From assembly GCF_025631005.1 (NCBI RefSeq), contig NZ_JAOTPL010000010.1, positions 1 through 64,000 on the forward strand: a stretch of 64,000 nt of DNA, in the 5' to 3' direction. The stretch comes from Haoranjiania flava (GTDB taxonomy: Bacteria > Bacteroidota > Bacteroidia > Chitinophagales > Chitinophagaceae). Below, piece after piece: positions 19,154 through 26,066 of the stretch; the stretch's first letter is position 1; the number at the start of each line of letters is the position of its first letter. The translations under genes were made by a program, and so were the position numbers. The notes below the pieces were generated by a model. That model was not told the origin of the DNA. It ran no database searches and saw nothing but the letters and a program-made list of their open reading frames with translations.

Positions 19154-19170
19154 TATAATATTAATGAGCT
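19141..19170 (-). terminator. Hairpin terminator at the end of the crRNA-like RNA (overlaps cas6 stop)
   Basis: On the minus strand AGCTCATTAATA pairs with TATTAGTGAGCT (11 of 12) on a TTA loop, then TTTG. The U-tract is short, so termination may be partial. The symmetric stem could also slow the plus-strand cas6 transcript. Confidence 0.5.
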
Positions 19171-19229
19171 ATTTGTAAGACTTATCTAATATTTCAATTC
19201 CTTTATGGTTCGATTTTTAATAAGTCACG
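19141..19229 (-). ncRNA. Candidate crRNA-like regulatory RNA (CreA/CreR-type): lone degenerate repeat plus spacer-like sequence
   Basis: Read on the minus strand, 19220-19191 is a degenerate copy of the array repeat: 24 of 30 positions are identical and the last 12 (AGGAATTGAAAT), which include the crRNA handle, are unchanged. It is followed without a gap by a spacer-like stretch starting ATTAGATAAGT at 19190, then a hairpin at 19170-19144. A perfect -7 element lies at 19241-19234, which would start transcription about 9 nt before the repeat. There is no second repeat, so Cas6 would cut once and the hairpin would form the 3' end. Position, orientation and parts match crRNA-like RNAs that guide Cascade to promoters with partial complementarity. 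Transcription itself is inferred. Confidence 0.72.
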
Positions 19230-19233
19230 ATCA

Positions 19234-19241
19234 CAAAATTA
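19234..19241 (-). promoter_or_regulatory. -7 element TAATTTTG of the crRNA-like RNA
   Basis: A perfect TAnnTTTG on the minus strand, identical to the -7 element in the CRISPR leader at 27474. A TTTTTG lies 12 nt upstream, closer than the usual -33 spacing. Confidence 0.5.
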
Positions 19242-19261
19242 ATAATTTATAAACAAAAATA

Positions 19262-19298
19262 GACTATAATAATAAAAAAATTAAACTTACCTAATTGG
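19262..19298 (-). promoter_or_regulatory. Candidate Cascade target site in the cas8-operon promoter
   Basis: On the minus strand a CCA (19298-19296) is followed by ATTAGGTAAGT. The spacer-like sequence at 19190 begins ATTAGATAAGT. Positions 1-5 and 7-11 match, and 6 and 12 do not; later pairing is poor. Cascade flips out every sixth guide base, so mismatches at 6 and 12 cost little. Binding would cover about -26 to -62 of the predicted start near 19324. Confidence 0.6.
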
Positions 19299-19309
19299 GA
19301 TATTTATTC

Positions 19310-19317
19310 TACTTTTG
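19310..19317 (+). promoter_or_regulatory. -7 element TACTTTTG of the small gene and cas8 operon
   Basis: A perfect TAnnTTTG 23 nt before the ATG at 19340. A TTG at 19295-19297 is only 12 nt upstream, and no better -33 is visible. It shows that the effector operon need not depend on read-through from cas6. Confidence 0.55.
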
Positions 19318-19339
19318 CTTAAAGTAAAATAAATATCAA

Positions 19340-19522
19340 ATGATTACGGATGATGGATATTATTTTGATTGGGACGATTTAGTTCAATATGCTGATTTTA
19401 AAGTAAAAGAACTCTTGTCACAATCATATACATTCAATGAAATAATTAATTTTATTGACGATGAAGATTGGAGAATTATTACAAAGACTTTATTAGTAAA
19501 AAAATATGGATTTAAAAAGTAG
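19340..19522 (+). CDS. Unknown small protein at the head of the cas effector operon
   Basis: This is 60 residues. The N-terminus is strongly acidic and aromatic (DDGYYFDWDD), followed by two or three predicted helices (FKVKELLSQSYTFNEIINFI) and a basic C-terminus (KKYGFKK). There is no signal peptide or Cys, and I recognise no family. It is the first gene after the promoter that the crRNA-like RNA seems to target, and its stop lies 4 nt before the preferred cas8 start, so both are on one message. It could be a Cascade-repressed toxin, a regulator, an operon-leader peptide or an unknown Cas accessory. Confidence 0.6.
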   Translation: MITDDGYYFDWDDLVQYADFKVKELLSQSYTFNEIINFIDDEDWRIITKTLLVKKYGFKK

Positions 19523-19526
19523 TACA

Positions 19527-20942
19527 ATGACTGACTTTTATATAGATCCCACCGGAGACCCTTTTGCCGACGTGGGTGGGATAGTAATTAAATATTTACG
19601 AGAACAACCTCCATACGATGGAAAAAACATTTTGGAACTCATCGAAGCTGTCGCTAAAATTTATGTGAGCCACTGGGACGGGAAACTGCACGCCTTTTTT
19701 CTCAATTCAACCATAACCCAGCCTGCCTTTAAAGGCCAGCGGAAGATTGATGAAACCGTGAAGTTTTACAAAAGCCTTCTAGATGAAACAGCTCCTTCTC
19801 AGGAGGGTTTTTGCAGAATTTCCGGACGCCAAACAAAATTATTTGCTGCTGGCAGAGATAACCATATTCTCTCCGGCTCTGGTACTTTTGTTAATTTTCA
19901 TCACAATTTTGATGCGGGATTACTTCTTTCGAAAGAAATATTAATCCGCATGTTCTTTGTGCCACTCGGCTTGATGCAACTTAGTGATAAAGTTGCAATG
20001 GTTACTAGTAATTATCGGAAGGTGACGGCGTTCTTTGTCACAGAAAATTGTAAAAAAAATCTACAAGCTGTAACAAGTGGAATTGCCAATGGTGTACTCA
20101 AATCAGAATTTAATAATCCGGCAAATGCCTTGTTTGCATTAGCACACACTTATATAAACACACATCTCAGAAAGTTACTTATATCCGGAGATGAAGATTC
20201 TCTTTTTAATGCGTCAAACGTTACGCTAAATCTTTATCATTTTACTAACTTCGGAGCCAGCCCGGAGGTGAATCTCTATATTTTGGGAGCACCGATATTT
20301 AAGTTTTATGCCTTCTGTAATAGATTGTTTGTAAAAGACGGATGGAATAAATTTATACGCAGCTATTATCATAACAGTAAGCATAAAAATGCCCGTTATA
20401 ATGAAACTGAAGAAATTTGGGAAGAAAAGGAGTCTGCCATAGGTTTTGAGGAGTACCAGACTTGGAGAAATCCTGTTTTGGAAAACCTTCTATACGATAA
20501 ATCAATTCTCGGATATATCCTTAAATGGACAGCTAAACACTCCTTCCCATTTGTTATTGTAGAAAAATATCAAACAATCATTAGAAATATGGAAAAAAAA
20601 ACCATTGATAAAATCAAGCAGATTGCTGATTTTATTGTTCAAGATCGCCCAACAGACTTTATTACGAAAAGTATAAAAAGATTAAACGGTGAAAAAAACC
20701 CACAGGGTCTCAGACAGTTTTTTATCAAACTGGTAAGTGAAAATTATCAAAATAATGCCAGCGAACCTTTGATTTCTGTGGCTGATTATGCTGATTATCT
20801 CTTTCCTGATGGGGGCAACTGGAGGGAAGTAAGGGATGTTTTGCTGATAGCTATTTATGAAAAACTTCACGAATTTGACAAGACGGTGGAAATACCCGAA
20901 ATGGAAGAAATTGAAGAAATTGAAACTACAAACTTTAATTAA
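19527..20942 (+). CDS. cas8b: Type I-B Cascade large subunit Cas8 (Cst1/Cas8b-like)
   Basis: This is 471 residues from ATG 19527; an in-frame ATG at 19506 would overlap the small gene by 17 nt. Its place before cas7-cas5-cas3 and its opening (MTDFYIDPTGDPFADVGG) fit the Cst1-type large subunit, which reads the PAM and holds the 5' handle. As I remember the family, Cst1 proteins carry a two-CxxC zinc finger; here only one Cys is seen in the matching stretch (FCRISGRQTK...SGSGTFVNFHHNF), so it may be lost. The C-terminal 117 residues are helical and may also be made separately as Cas11. Confidence 0.83.
   Translation: MTDFYIDPTGDPFADVGGIVIKYLREQPPYDGKNILELIEAVAKIYVSHWDGKLHAFFLNSTITQPAFKGQRKIDETVKFYKSLLDETAPSQEGFCRISGRQTKLFAAGRDNHILSGSGTFVNFHHNFDAGLLLSKEILIRMFFVPLGLMQLSDKVAMVTSNYRKVTAFFVTENCKKNLQAVTSGIANGVLKSEFNNPANALFALAHTYINTHLRKLLISGDEDSLFNASNVTLNLYHFTNFGASPEVNLYILGAPIFKFYAFCNRLFVKDGWNKFIRSYYHNSKHKNARYNETEEIWEEKESAIGFEEYQTWRNPVLENLLYDKSILGYILKWTAKHSFPFVIVEKYQTIIRNMEKKTIDKIKQIADFIVQDRPTDFITKSIKRLNGEKNPQGLRQFFIKLVSENYQNNASEPLISVADYADYLFPDGGNWREVRDVLLIAIYEKLHEFDKTVEIPEMEEIEEIETTNFN
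20589..20942 (+). CDS. Possible internal start making small subunit Cas11 from the cas8 3' end
   Basis: An in-frame ATG at 20589 would give a 117-residue helical protein (MEKKTIDKIKQIADFIVQDR...). Type I-B and I-D systems are known to make Cas11 from an internal start in the large-subunit gene, and no separate cas11 is present here. Size and fold type agree; there is no clear Shine-Dalgarno, which is normal for this phylum. Inference only. Confidence 0.45.
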   Translation: MEKKTIDKIKQIADFIVQDRPTDFITKSIKRLNGEKNPQGLRQFFIKLVSENYQNNASEPLISVADYADYLFPDGGNWREVRDVLLIAIYEKLHEFDKTVEIPEMEEIEEIETTNFN

Positions 20943-20949
20943 TAAAATT

Positions 20950-22047
20950 ATGAAACTCAAAACACAGGGATTTATCCTATTGGACGTGGACGTAGTGGCT
21001 CTAAATAATGCAGGCAAGAATGCTCGCAGTAATTTTGACAATGCTGTTGCCACTAAAAAAGTGTATAAAAATGGCCGTTCCTATACTTACGTTTCCGGGC
21101 AGGCCTGGAGATATTGGTGGCGTGAAACACTTCAACAAAATTTTAATTGGGATTTATCTCCAATTACCAGGGATAACAAGATCGCATTCACAGCTGCCGA
21201 CCCCATTAAATATGCTGATGATGACATTTTTGGTTATATGAAGGCAGCAAAAGATGTAATAGTAGATGAAGAGGGCAATCCTATTTTGGACAAAAAAGGC
21301 AAAGAACAAACAGAAAATGTAACGGTAACCCGTGTATCACCCCTTAAAAATTCTGTTATAGTTTCGGTAGGCTCTACTCAGACCGCAGAAAATTGGTCTA
21401 GCATGGCGAGACAGGAAGGAGACTCTGTACCCTATGTAAAAGAGGAATACAGTGCCGTGATGAAAGGAATGTTCTCGCTAGATCTTGAGCAGGCTGGAAC
21501 ATTCTCCAACTACAACAAAACAGGGTTTAAAAATCTAACAGAAAAACTTAAAGAGGAAGCTCTCAAAAATGGTGCTACCGAAATTGAAGATGATAAAGTG
21601 AAAGATAGCAAAGGGAATGCGCAAAAGCTGGTGAGGTTGCCGAAAGAAGTCAGAATTAAAAGAATTGAAGACACCATCAAGGCATTGAAAACTTTGTCTG
21701 GTGGAGCAATGCAAACCAATAATATGGCTGATGTAACGCCGAAATTCATCGTATTAGCAACCACTAATACGGGCAATCATCCTTTCTCTCATATTGTGTC
21801 CAGCGAAGGTATTAGTAATGAAAAAGCCTATCTGAATGTTGAGGGTATAAAAGAAGTTCTAAAAGATTATAAAGAACAATTTGTAGGAAAAGTTTTTATC
21901 GGTAGAAGAAGTGGATTTCTGGACGATTATGCGCAAGAGCTTGAGCAGTTGAAATCATTAGGAGATGGTTATCCTCAAGTACAGTTAGGATCAATTAATG
22001 AAACTATTGATAATTATTGTGAACAGTTGAAAAACCAAATTTCATAA
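20950..22047 (+). CDS. cas7: Cascade backbone protein Cas7 (Cst2/DevR family)
   Basis: This is 365 residues. The opening KTQGFILLDVDVVALNNAGKN is the Cst2/DevR signature. The RAMP fold polymerises along the crRNA spacer and kinks out every sixth base. I start at ATG 20950, 7 nt past the cas8 stop; the frame is open further up inside cas8 but lacks family sequence there. Its stop shares a base with the cas5 ATG (TAATG), so translation is coupled. Confidence 0.92.
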   Translation: MKLKTQGFILLDVDVVALNNAGKNARSNFDNAVATKKVYKNGRSYTYVSGQAWRYWWRETLQQNFNWDLSPITRDNKIAFTAADPIKYADDDIFGYMKAAKDVIVDEEGNPILDKKGKEQTENVTVTRVSPLKNSVIVSVGSTQTAENWSSMARQEGDSVPYVKEEYSAVMKGMFSLDLEQAGTFSNYNKTGFKNLTEKLKEEALKNGATEIEDDKVKDSKGNAQKLVRLPKEVRIKRIEDTIKALKTLSGGAMQTNNMADVTPKFIVLATTNTGNHPFSHIVSSEGISNEKAYLNVEGIKEVLKDYKEQFVGKVFIGRRSGFLDDYAQELEQLKSLGDGYPQVQLGSINETIDNYCEQLKNQIS

Positions 22048-22715
22048 TGGAATTTTATACCATTGATATCAGAAGCTGGACAGCCAGCTTCCGATATCCA
22101 AATTTGATTAGTGGCATACAACCCACGCTGGAGGTACCGCCCATCAGTACGGTCTTGGGCCTTATTAATGCGGCTGCCGGGAAGTATCTTGCCCACAAAG
22201 AACTTACAATCGGATATTATTTTGAGTTTCAGGGAAAGGAACTGGATTTGGAAACCATTTATATGATGGATACAACCAAAGGCAAACCCAATAATGCGGC
22301 TAAATCCAATGTAATCAAAAGAGAGTTCCTGTTTGATAATTTCCTCCGAATTTATACTCCTGACGAAACGATTGCAAACTATCTCAAAAATCCTTACTTC
22401 CCTTTGGTATTGGGAAGAATGAATGATTTAGCAACAGTAGAGAGTGCATACATTGGAAAAAAAGATTTAGGGCAAATTACTAATGCAGATAAAATTCGTG
22501 GACAGGTAATTCCTTTTGAAAATAATTTTTTGCCCGGCGCAATTCAGGCATTACCTAAATATTTTTCAGATACCATTCCACGAAGAAATATTGGAACTGA
22601 GGCCTATTCTGTCATTAACTTTAAAAATAATGTACAAAGCGGGCTGAGGGCATACCGTGATACCGTAAATAAAAAAGAAGTTGACATTTATATGCACGAA
22701 CTGACTTTTAATTAA
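22047..22715 (+). CDS. cas5: Cascade subunit Cas5 (Cas5t)
   Basis: This is 222 residues, a RAMP protein that caps the 5' handle of the crRNA. The start MEFYTIDIRSWTASFRYPNLISG and PPISTVLGLINAAAGKYL (the Cas5 beta-strand plus helix) are typical of the I-B/Tneap form. It overlaps cas7 by one base and stops 11 nt before cas3. Confidence 0.9.
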   Translation: MEFYTIDIRSWTASFRYPNLISGIQPTLEVPPISTVLGLINAAAGKYLAHKELTIGYYFEFQGKELDLETIYMMDTTKGKPNNAAKSNVIKREFLFDNFLRIYTPDETIANYLKNPYFPLVLGRMNDLATVESAYIGKKDLGQITNADKIRGQVIPFENNFLPGAIQALPKYFSDTIPRRNIGTEAYSVINFKNNVQSGLRAYRDTVNKKEVDIYMHELTFN

Positions 22716-22726
22716 ACTTAAGCAGA

Positions 22727-25054
22727 ATGGAAATTCTGGCAAAATCAGAACCCCGGATAACACTTCAAGAACATATTGACGATTGTCTTATCATTCTTGA
22801 GCATCTAAAACATTCTTTTGAGGCTGTCCCGGAAATCATTACAGATTTTGATTTTTGGGAGGTTTTGAGGTTGGCTGTGATAACCCATGACTTAGGTAAG
22901 GCACACGTTGAGTTTGGAAAAGTTTTAAGAGGTGAATCAAATGTTTGGAACCGGCAGCGGCACGAACTTTTTTCTCTTCCGTTTATCACTGGCTTAAATG
23001 TGGATGACAAAACCAAAAGCTTAATCAATCTTGTGGTTGCAGGACACCATAAAGATTTTAACACACTGCATCAGAACTATATCGCGGGAGCATATGTGGA
23101 TGAAATCTTTACAGATGAATTCGGTGATGAGGGGTTGCTGTCATACGAAAAGGAATTCCAAAAAATTGACGTTGAAAATGTTCTACTTTTCCTTAGACAG
23201 AACTATAACATTGATCTGGGTAAAATTTCTATAAAAAATCCAGGTACATTCATTTTAAATTACCTGAATAAATCCTATTCACAAAAGACAAAGGATTTTT
23301 TAACGGAACAGTTTGAGACGCTTTTGCTTTTTGGTGCTTTAAAAGAGTGCGATCATTTAGGCTCAGCCAGACTAAGAAACATAGAAGTATTGAACAAACA
23401 ATCATTCAATTTTTTGCAAAAGCAAAGGCAAACATTGATAAGTGAAAACAAAGATTTCTATTCTCACCAAAAGAAAGCTTCAGAAACGTTCGGCAATGTT
23501 ATTTTAACGGCACCTACCGGATCAGGCAAAACAGAAAGCGCTATGCTTTGGCTTAAAAATAACATTGAAAACTTTGGACAGGGTAGGGCATACTACATAC
23601 TTCCTTTTACAGCGTCAATAAATGCAATGTTTGAACGACTGTCAGATGATGAAGCAGGGATGGGTAAATCAAAGGTAGGAATGCTCCATGGAAAATTGCA
23701 GGACTATTTATATGATTATTTAGATAAGGACATACAGTACGCAAGTATTTCTAAAAAGGAGGCAATCCAAAACGTCCGGGAAAAATTTAAAACGCTTGCT
23801 ACACCGCTGAAGGTGATAACGCCTTTCCAACTGACAAAAAACTTATTTGGTTTAAAGGGGTTTGAACAGGGAATATTTGAATGGACAGGCGGCTACTTTA
23901 TTTTTGATGAGATTCATGCTTACAGTCCTGAAGTATTTGCACAGATAAAGGTATTTCTTGAATTCATCGTCAACAAACTTAATGGTAAGGTCTTCGTAAT
24001 GACCGCGACAATGCCTACTTTTTTAAGAGCGGAATTGCACGCAGGGGTAGGAATGCATACAGATATTGTGGCAGATGAAAATCTTTATAAAAACTTCAAC
24101 CGGCATCGTGTAATTCTTCGTGAAGGCTTGCTTTCTGAAAATATACCCCTAATAGAAAATGAACTAAAAGCAGGGAAAAAAGTGCTGGTGGTCTGCAACA
24201 CAGTTTTACAGGCACAGAACGTTTATGAAGAACTAAAAGATAAAGCTAACAAGGCAGTATTACTGCACAGTGCTTTTACCGGCGAACATAGAAATCATAA
24301 TGAGACAATTTTAAGGGAAGGAGAAAAAGATACAAACAGTCCGGTGCAACTGCTTGTTGGAACACAGGCTATAGAAGTAAGTCTTGATATAGATTATGAT
24401 GTTATTTATACTGAACCTGCTCCCATTGATGCACTTATTCAGCGATTTGGCAGGGTCAATAGGAAACGGGAAAAAGGTATTTGTCCCGTAAATATTTTTA
24501 AAGAGTCTCAAAAGAATGACCGATATATCTACGAAAGTAGCCTTGTTAAAAGAACCATAGAAGTTTTTGAACGTTTATTTTCTTCAGAAAATAATATTCT
24601 TGAGGAAGCAAAATTGCAGGAATATATTGACTTTGCTTATCCAGCTTGGAATGAAAAAGAAAAGGATAGATTTGATACTATTTATAGTTTGCTAAAACAT
24701 TTTACAGAAACAGGTTTAACACCATTTATACATTCAAAAAACAGGGAAGAAGATTTTTATAAGCAATTTGATGGTATTAAAGTTTTACCGCAAAGGTTTA
24801 AAGAGCGTTTTGAAAAATATCTTACGAATTATGATTTTATCGGAGCCGAAAGACTTAAGGTTCAAATCAGGAAAAACAAGTTCGCTCAATTACTTGCTGA
24901 AAATAACAATAACTTATACAACACTTCCTTCAACTTTGAAACCGAAAAGGGAAAATTGCTTTCTGTGGATTACTGGATATTGACCAAAAAGTATGATGAA
25001 GACTTAGGCTTACTCTATAACGAACAGGAAATTTGGGAAACTGAAATACTATAA
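22727..25054 (+). CDS. cas3: CRISPR nuclease-helicase Cas3 (HD-helicase fusion)
   Basis: This is 775 residues. Cascade recruits it to unwind and degrade target DNA. An N-terminal HD nuclease domain has His16, the HD pair at 54-55 (VITHDLGKAH) and GHHKD near 108. The SF2 helicase follows, with Walker A APTGSGKT near 263, the DEAD-like FDEIHAYSP near 393, motif III TATMP, and motif VI QRFGRVNRKR near 580. All key residues look intact, so interference should be active. It begins 11 nt after cas5 and cas4 follows by 3 nt. Confidence 0.95.
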   Translation: MEILAKSEPRITLQEHIDDCLIILEHLKHSFEAVPEIITDFDFWEVLRLAVITHDLGKAHVEFGKVLRGESNVWNRQRHELFSLPFITGLNVDDKTKSLINLVVAGHHKDFNTLHQNYIAGAYVDEIFTDEFGDEGLLSYEKEFQKIDVENVLLFLRQNYNIDLGKISIKNPGTFILNYLNKSYSQKTKDFLTEQFETLLLFGALKECDHLGSARLRNIEVLNKQSFNFLQKQRQTLISENKDFYSHQKKASETFGNVILTAPTGSGKTESAMLWLKNNIENFGQGRAYYILPFTASINAMFERLSDDEAGMGKSKVGMLHGKLQDYLYDYLDKDIQYASISKKEAIQNVREKFKTLATPLKVITPFQLTKNLFGLKGFEQGIFEWTGGYFIFDEIHAYSPEVFAQIKVFLEFIVNKLNGKVFVMTATMPTFLRAELHAGVGMHTDIVADENLYKNFNRHRVILREGLLSENIPLIENELKAGKKVLVVCNTVLQAQNVYEELKDKANKAVLLHSAFTGEHRNHNETILREGEKDTNSPVQLLVGTQAIEVSLDIDYDVIYTEPAPIDALIQRFGRVNRKREKGICPVNIFKESQKNDRYIYESSLVKRTIEVFERLFSSENNILEEAKLQEYIDFAYPAWNEKEKDRFDTIYSLLKHFTETGLTPFIHSKNREEDFYKQFDGIKVLPQRFKERFEKYLTNYDFIGAERLKVQIRKNKFAQLLAENNNNLYNTSFNFETEKGKLLSVDYWILTKKYDEDLGLLYNEQEIWETEIL

Positions 25055-25057
25055 TCT

Positions 25058-25621
25058 ATGCCTCTCACCGCCACCCATATCAACTACTACATCGTCTGTC
25101 ACCGCAAACTATGGCTTTTTGCCAACGGCATCAATATGGAGCATACCAGTGAAGTTGTTTACGATGGCAAGCTGCTGCATGAAACCAGCTACCCGCAAAG
25201 AGCCGAAAGGAATGAGGAAGTGAAGTTATCTGCAGATTATGGAGGAATACAGCTAACCGGCCAGATTGATTTCTATGACGTAAAAAATAAAACTATTCAC
25301 GAAACCAAACGCAGCGATAAAGTTGAAGAGGCGCATGAATGGCAACTGAAATTTTACATATGGCTGCTGGAGTTAAACGGCATTGCCGGTGTACAAGGAA
25401 AAAATGAATATCCAAAACTAAGAAGCACACAGGAAGTATCGCTCTCGGATGACGACCGCACTTTTTTGAAAGAGCTTCTTCCAAAAATTACTGAACTGGT
25501 ACAAAGCGGGAACTGTCCGCCAAGGATCAACGCTAAGATTTGCAAGAGTTGCAGCTATTATGAATTGTGTTATGTGGAGGAGATTGAGTCTGAACCGGGA
25601 TTTATAGGATTAAAAGATTAG
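25058..25621 (+). CDS. cas4: CRISPR adaptation nuclease Cas4
   Basis: This is 187 residues, a RecB-like PD-(D/E)xK nuclease that trims prespacers and sets PAM and orientation. The iron-sulfur cysteines are Cys14 and the C-terminal Cys162, Cys165 and Cys171 (KICKSCSYYELC). Catalytic residues are Asp71, Glu82 and Lys84 (GQIDFYD...IHETKR). Base composition is richer in GC than cas8-cas3 just before it, as in cas1. It is intact. Confidence 0.93.
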   Translation: MPLTATHINYYIVCHRKLWLFANGINMEHTSEVVYDGKLLHETSYPQRAERNEEVKLSADYGGIQLTGQIDFYDVKNKTIHETKRSDKVEEAHEWQLKFYIWLLELNGIAGVQGKNEYPKLRSTQEVSLSDDDRTFLKELLPKITELVQSGNCPPRINAKICKSCSYYELCYVEEIESEPGFIGLKD

Positions 25622-25631
25622 CCGTTTAAAT

Positions 25632-26066
25632 ATGATGAAATATTCATATATTACTGAAAGGATAATTAAATGTGCCATGAAAGTTCACAGCGTGATTGGC
25701 AACGGATTTCAGGAAGTTATTTATTAACGGGCAATGAAAATTGAAATGAAAAAAGACGGTCTCATATTTTTTCGGGAGTTTGAAATGCCGATTTATTATG
25801 ATAACATACAAATAGGCACGAGAAGAGTTGATTTTTTAGTTGAAGACATAATAAGCGTTGAATTAAAAGCACTCATACGGTTAGAAAACGTTCATTTGGC
25901 ACAGGCAATAAACTATCTTGAAGCTTATAATATAGAGATTGGCTTATTACTCAATTTCGGTGTAAACAGTCTGGAATTTAAGCGCCTCACTAACAAGAAA
26001 TACAGGCAATCGAAAATCCCAAAAATCCTTTCATCTCATAAAAACACGGTTCAGACTGTATCATGA
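25632..26066 (+). pseudogene. GxxExxY-family PD-(D/E)xK-like gene interrupted by an in-frame TAA
   Basis: One frame runs from ATG 25632 or 25635 to the TGA at 26066 and is broken only by TAA at 25725-25727. Before the stop it reads IIKCAMKVHSVIGNGFQEVIY, with the signature G-x-x-x-x-E-x-x-Y region of this family. After it come MPIYYDNIQIGTRRVDFLVED, ISVELKAL and LLLNFGVNSLEFKRL, the rest of the family. One base change (CAA or GAA to TAA) explains it. It overlaps the cas1 ATG by 4 nt, so it sits inside the adaptation operon between cas4 and cas1. Decay is recent, or the two parts are made by reinitiation. Confidence 0.82.
25734..26066 (+). CDS. Downstream part of the split GxxExxY gene
   Basis: This is 110 residues from the ATG 6 nt after the premature stop. 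It keeps the presumed nuclease core (Asp in RRVDFLV, Glu and Lys in VELKA) but lacks the N-terminal GFQEVIY helix. Close spacing allows reinitiation, and the ATGA overlap with cas1 could keep cas1 translated. Whether the fragment folds is unknown. Confidence 0.55.
   Translation: MKIEMKKDGLIFFREFEMPIYYDNIQIGTRRVDFLVEDIISVELKALIRLENVHLAQAINYLEAYNIEIGLLLNFGVNSLEFKRLTNKKYRQSKIPKILSSHKNTVQTVS

Noticed and set aside
19340..19522. Reading the small gene as a CreT-like RNA minigene with rare-codon trap
   Set aside because: The start codon is not followed by tandem rare codons such as AGA-AGA; a 60-residue protein product is more likely.
20857..20949. Upstream extension of Cas7 inside cas8
   Set aside because: Lys-rich sequence without family similarity; the ATG at 20950 gives the exact Cst2 start.
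25725..25727. Programmed stop-codon recoding in the GxxExxY gene
   Set aside because: The codon is TAA, not TGA or TAG, and no structured element or slippery site is seen; a nonsense mutation or reinitiation is simpler.
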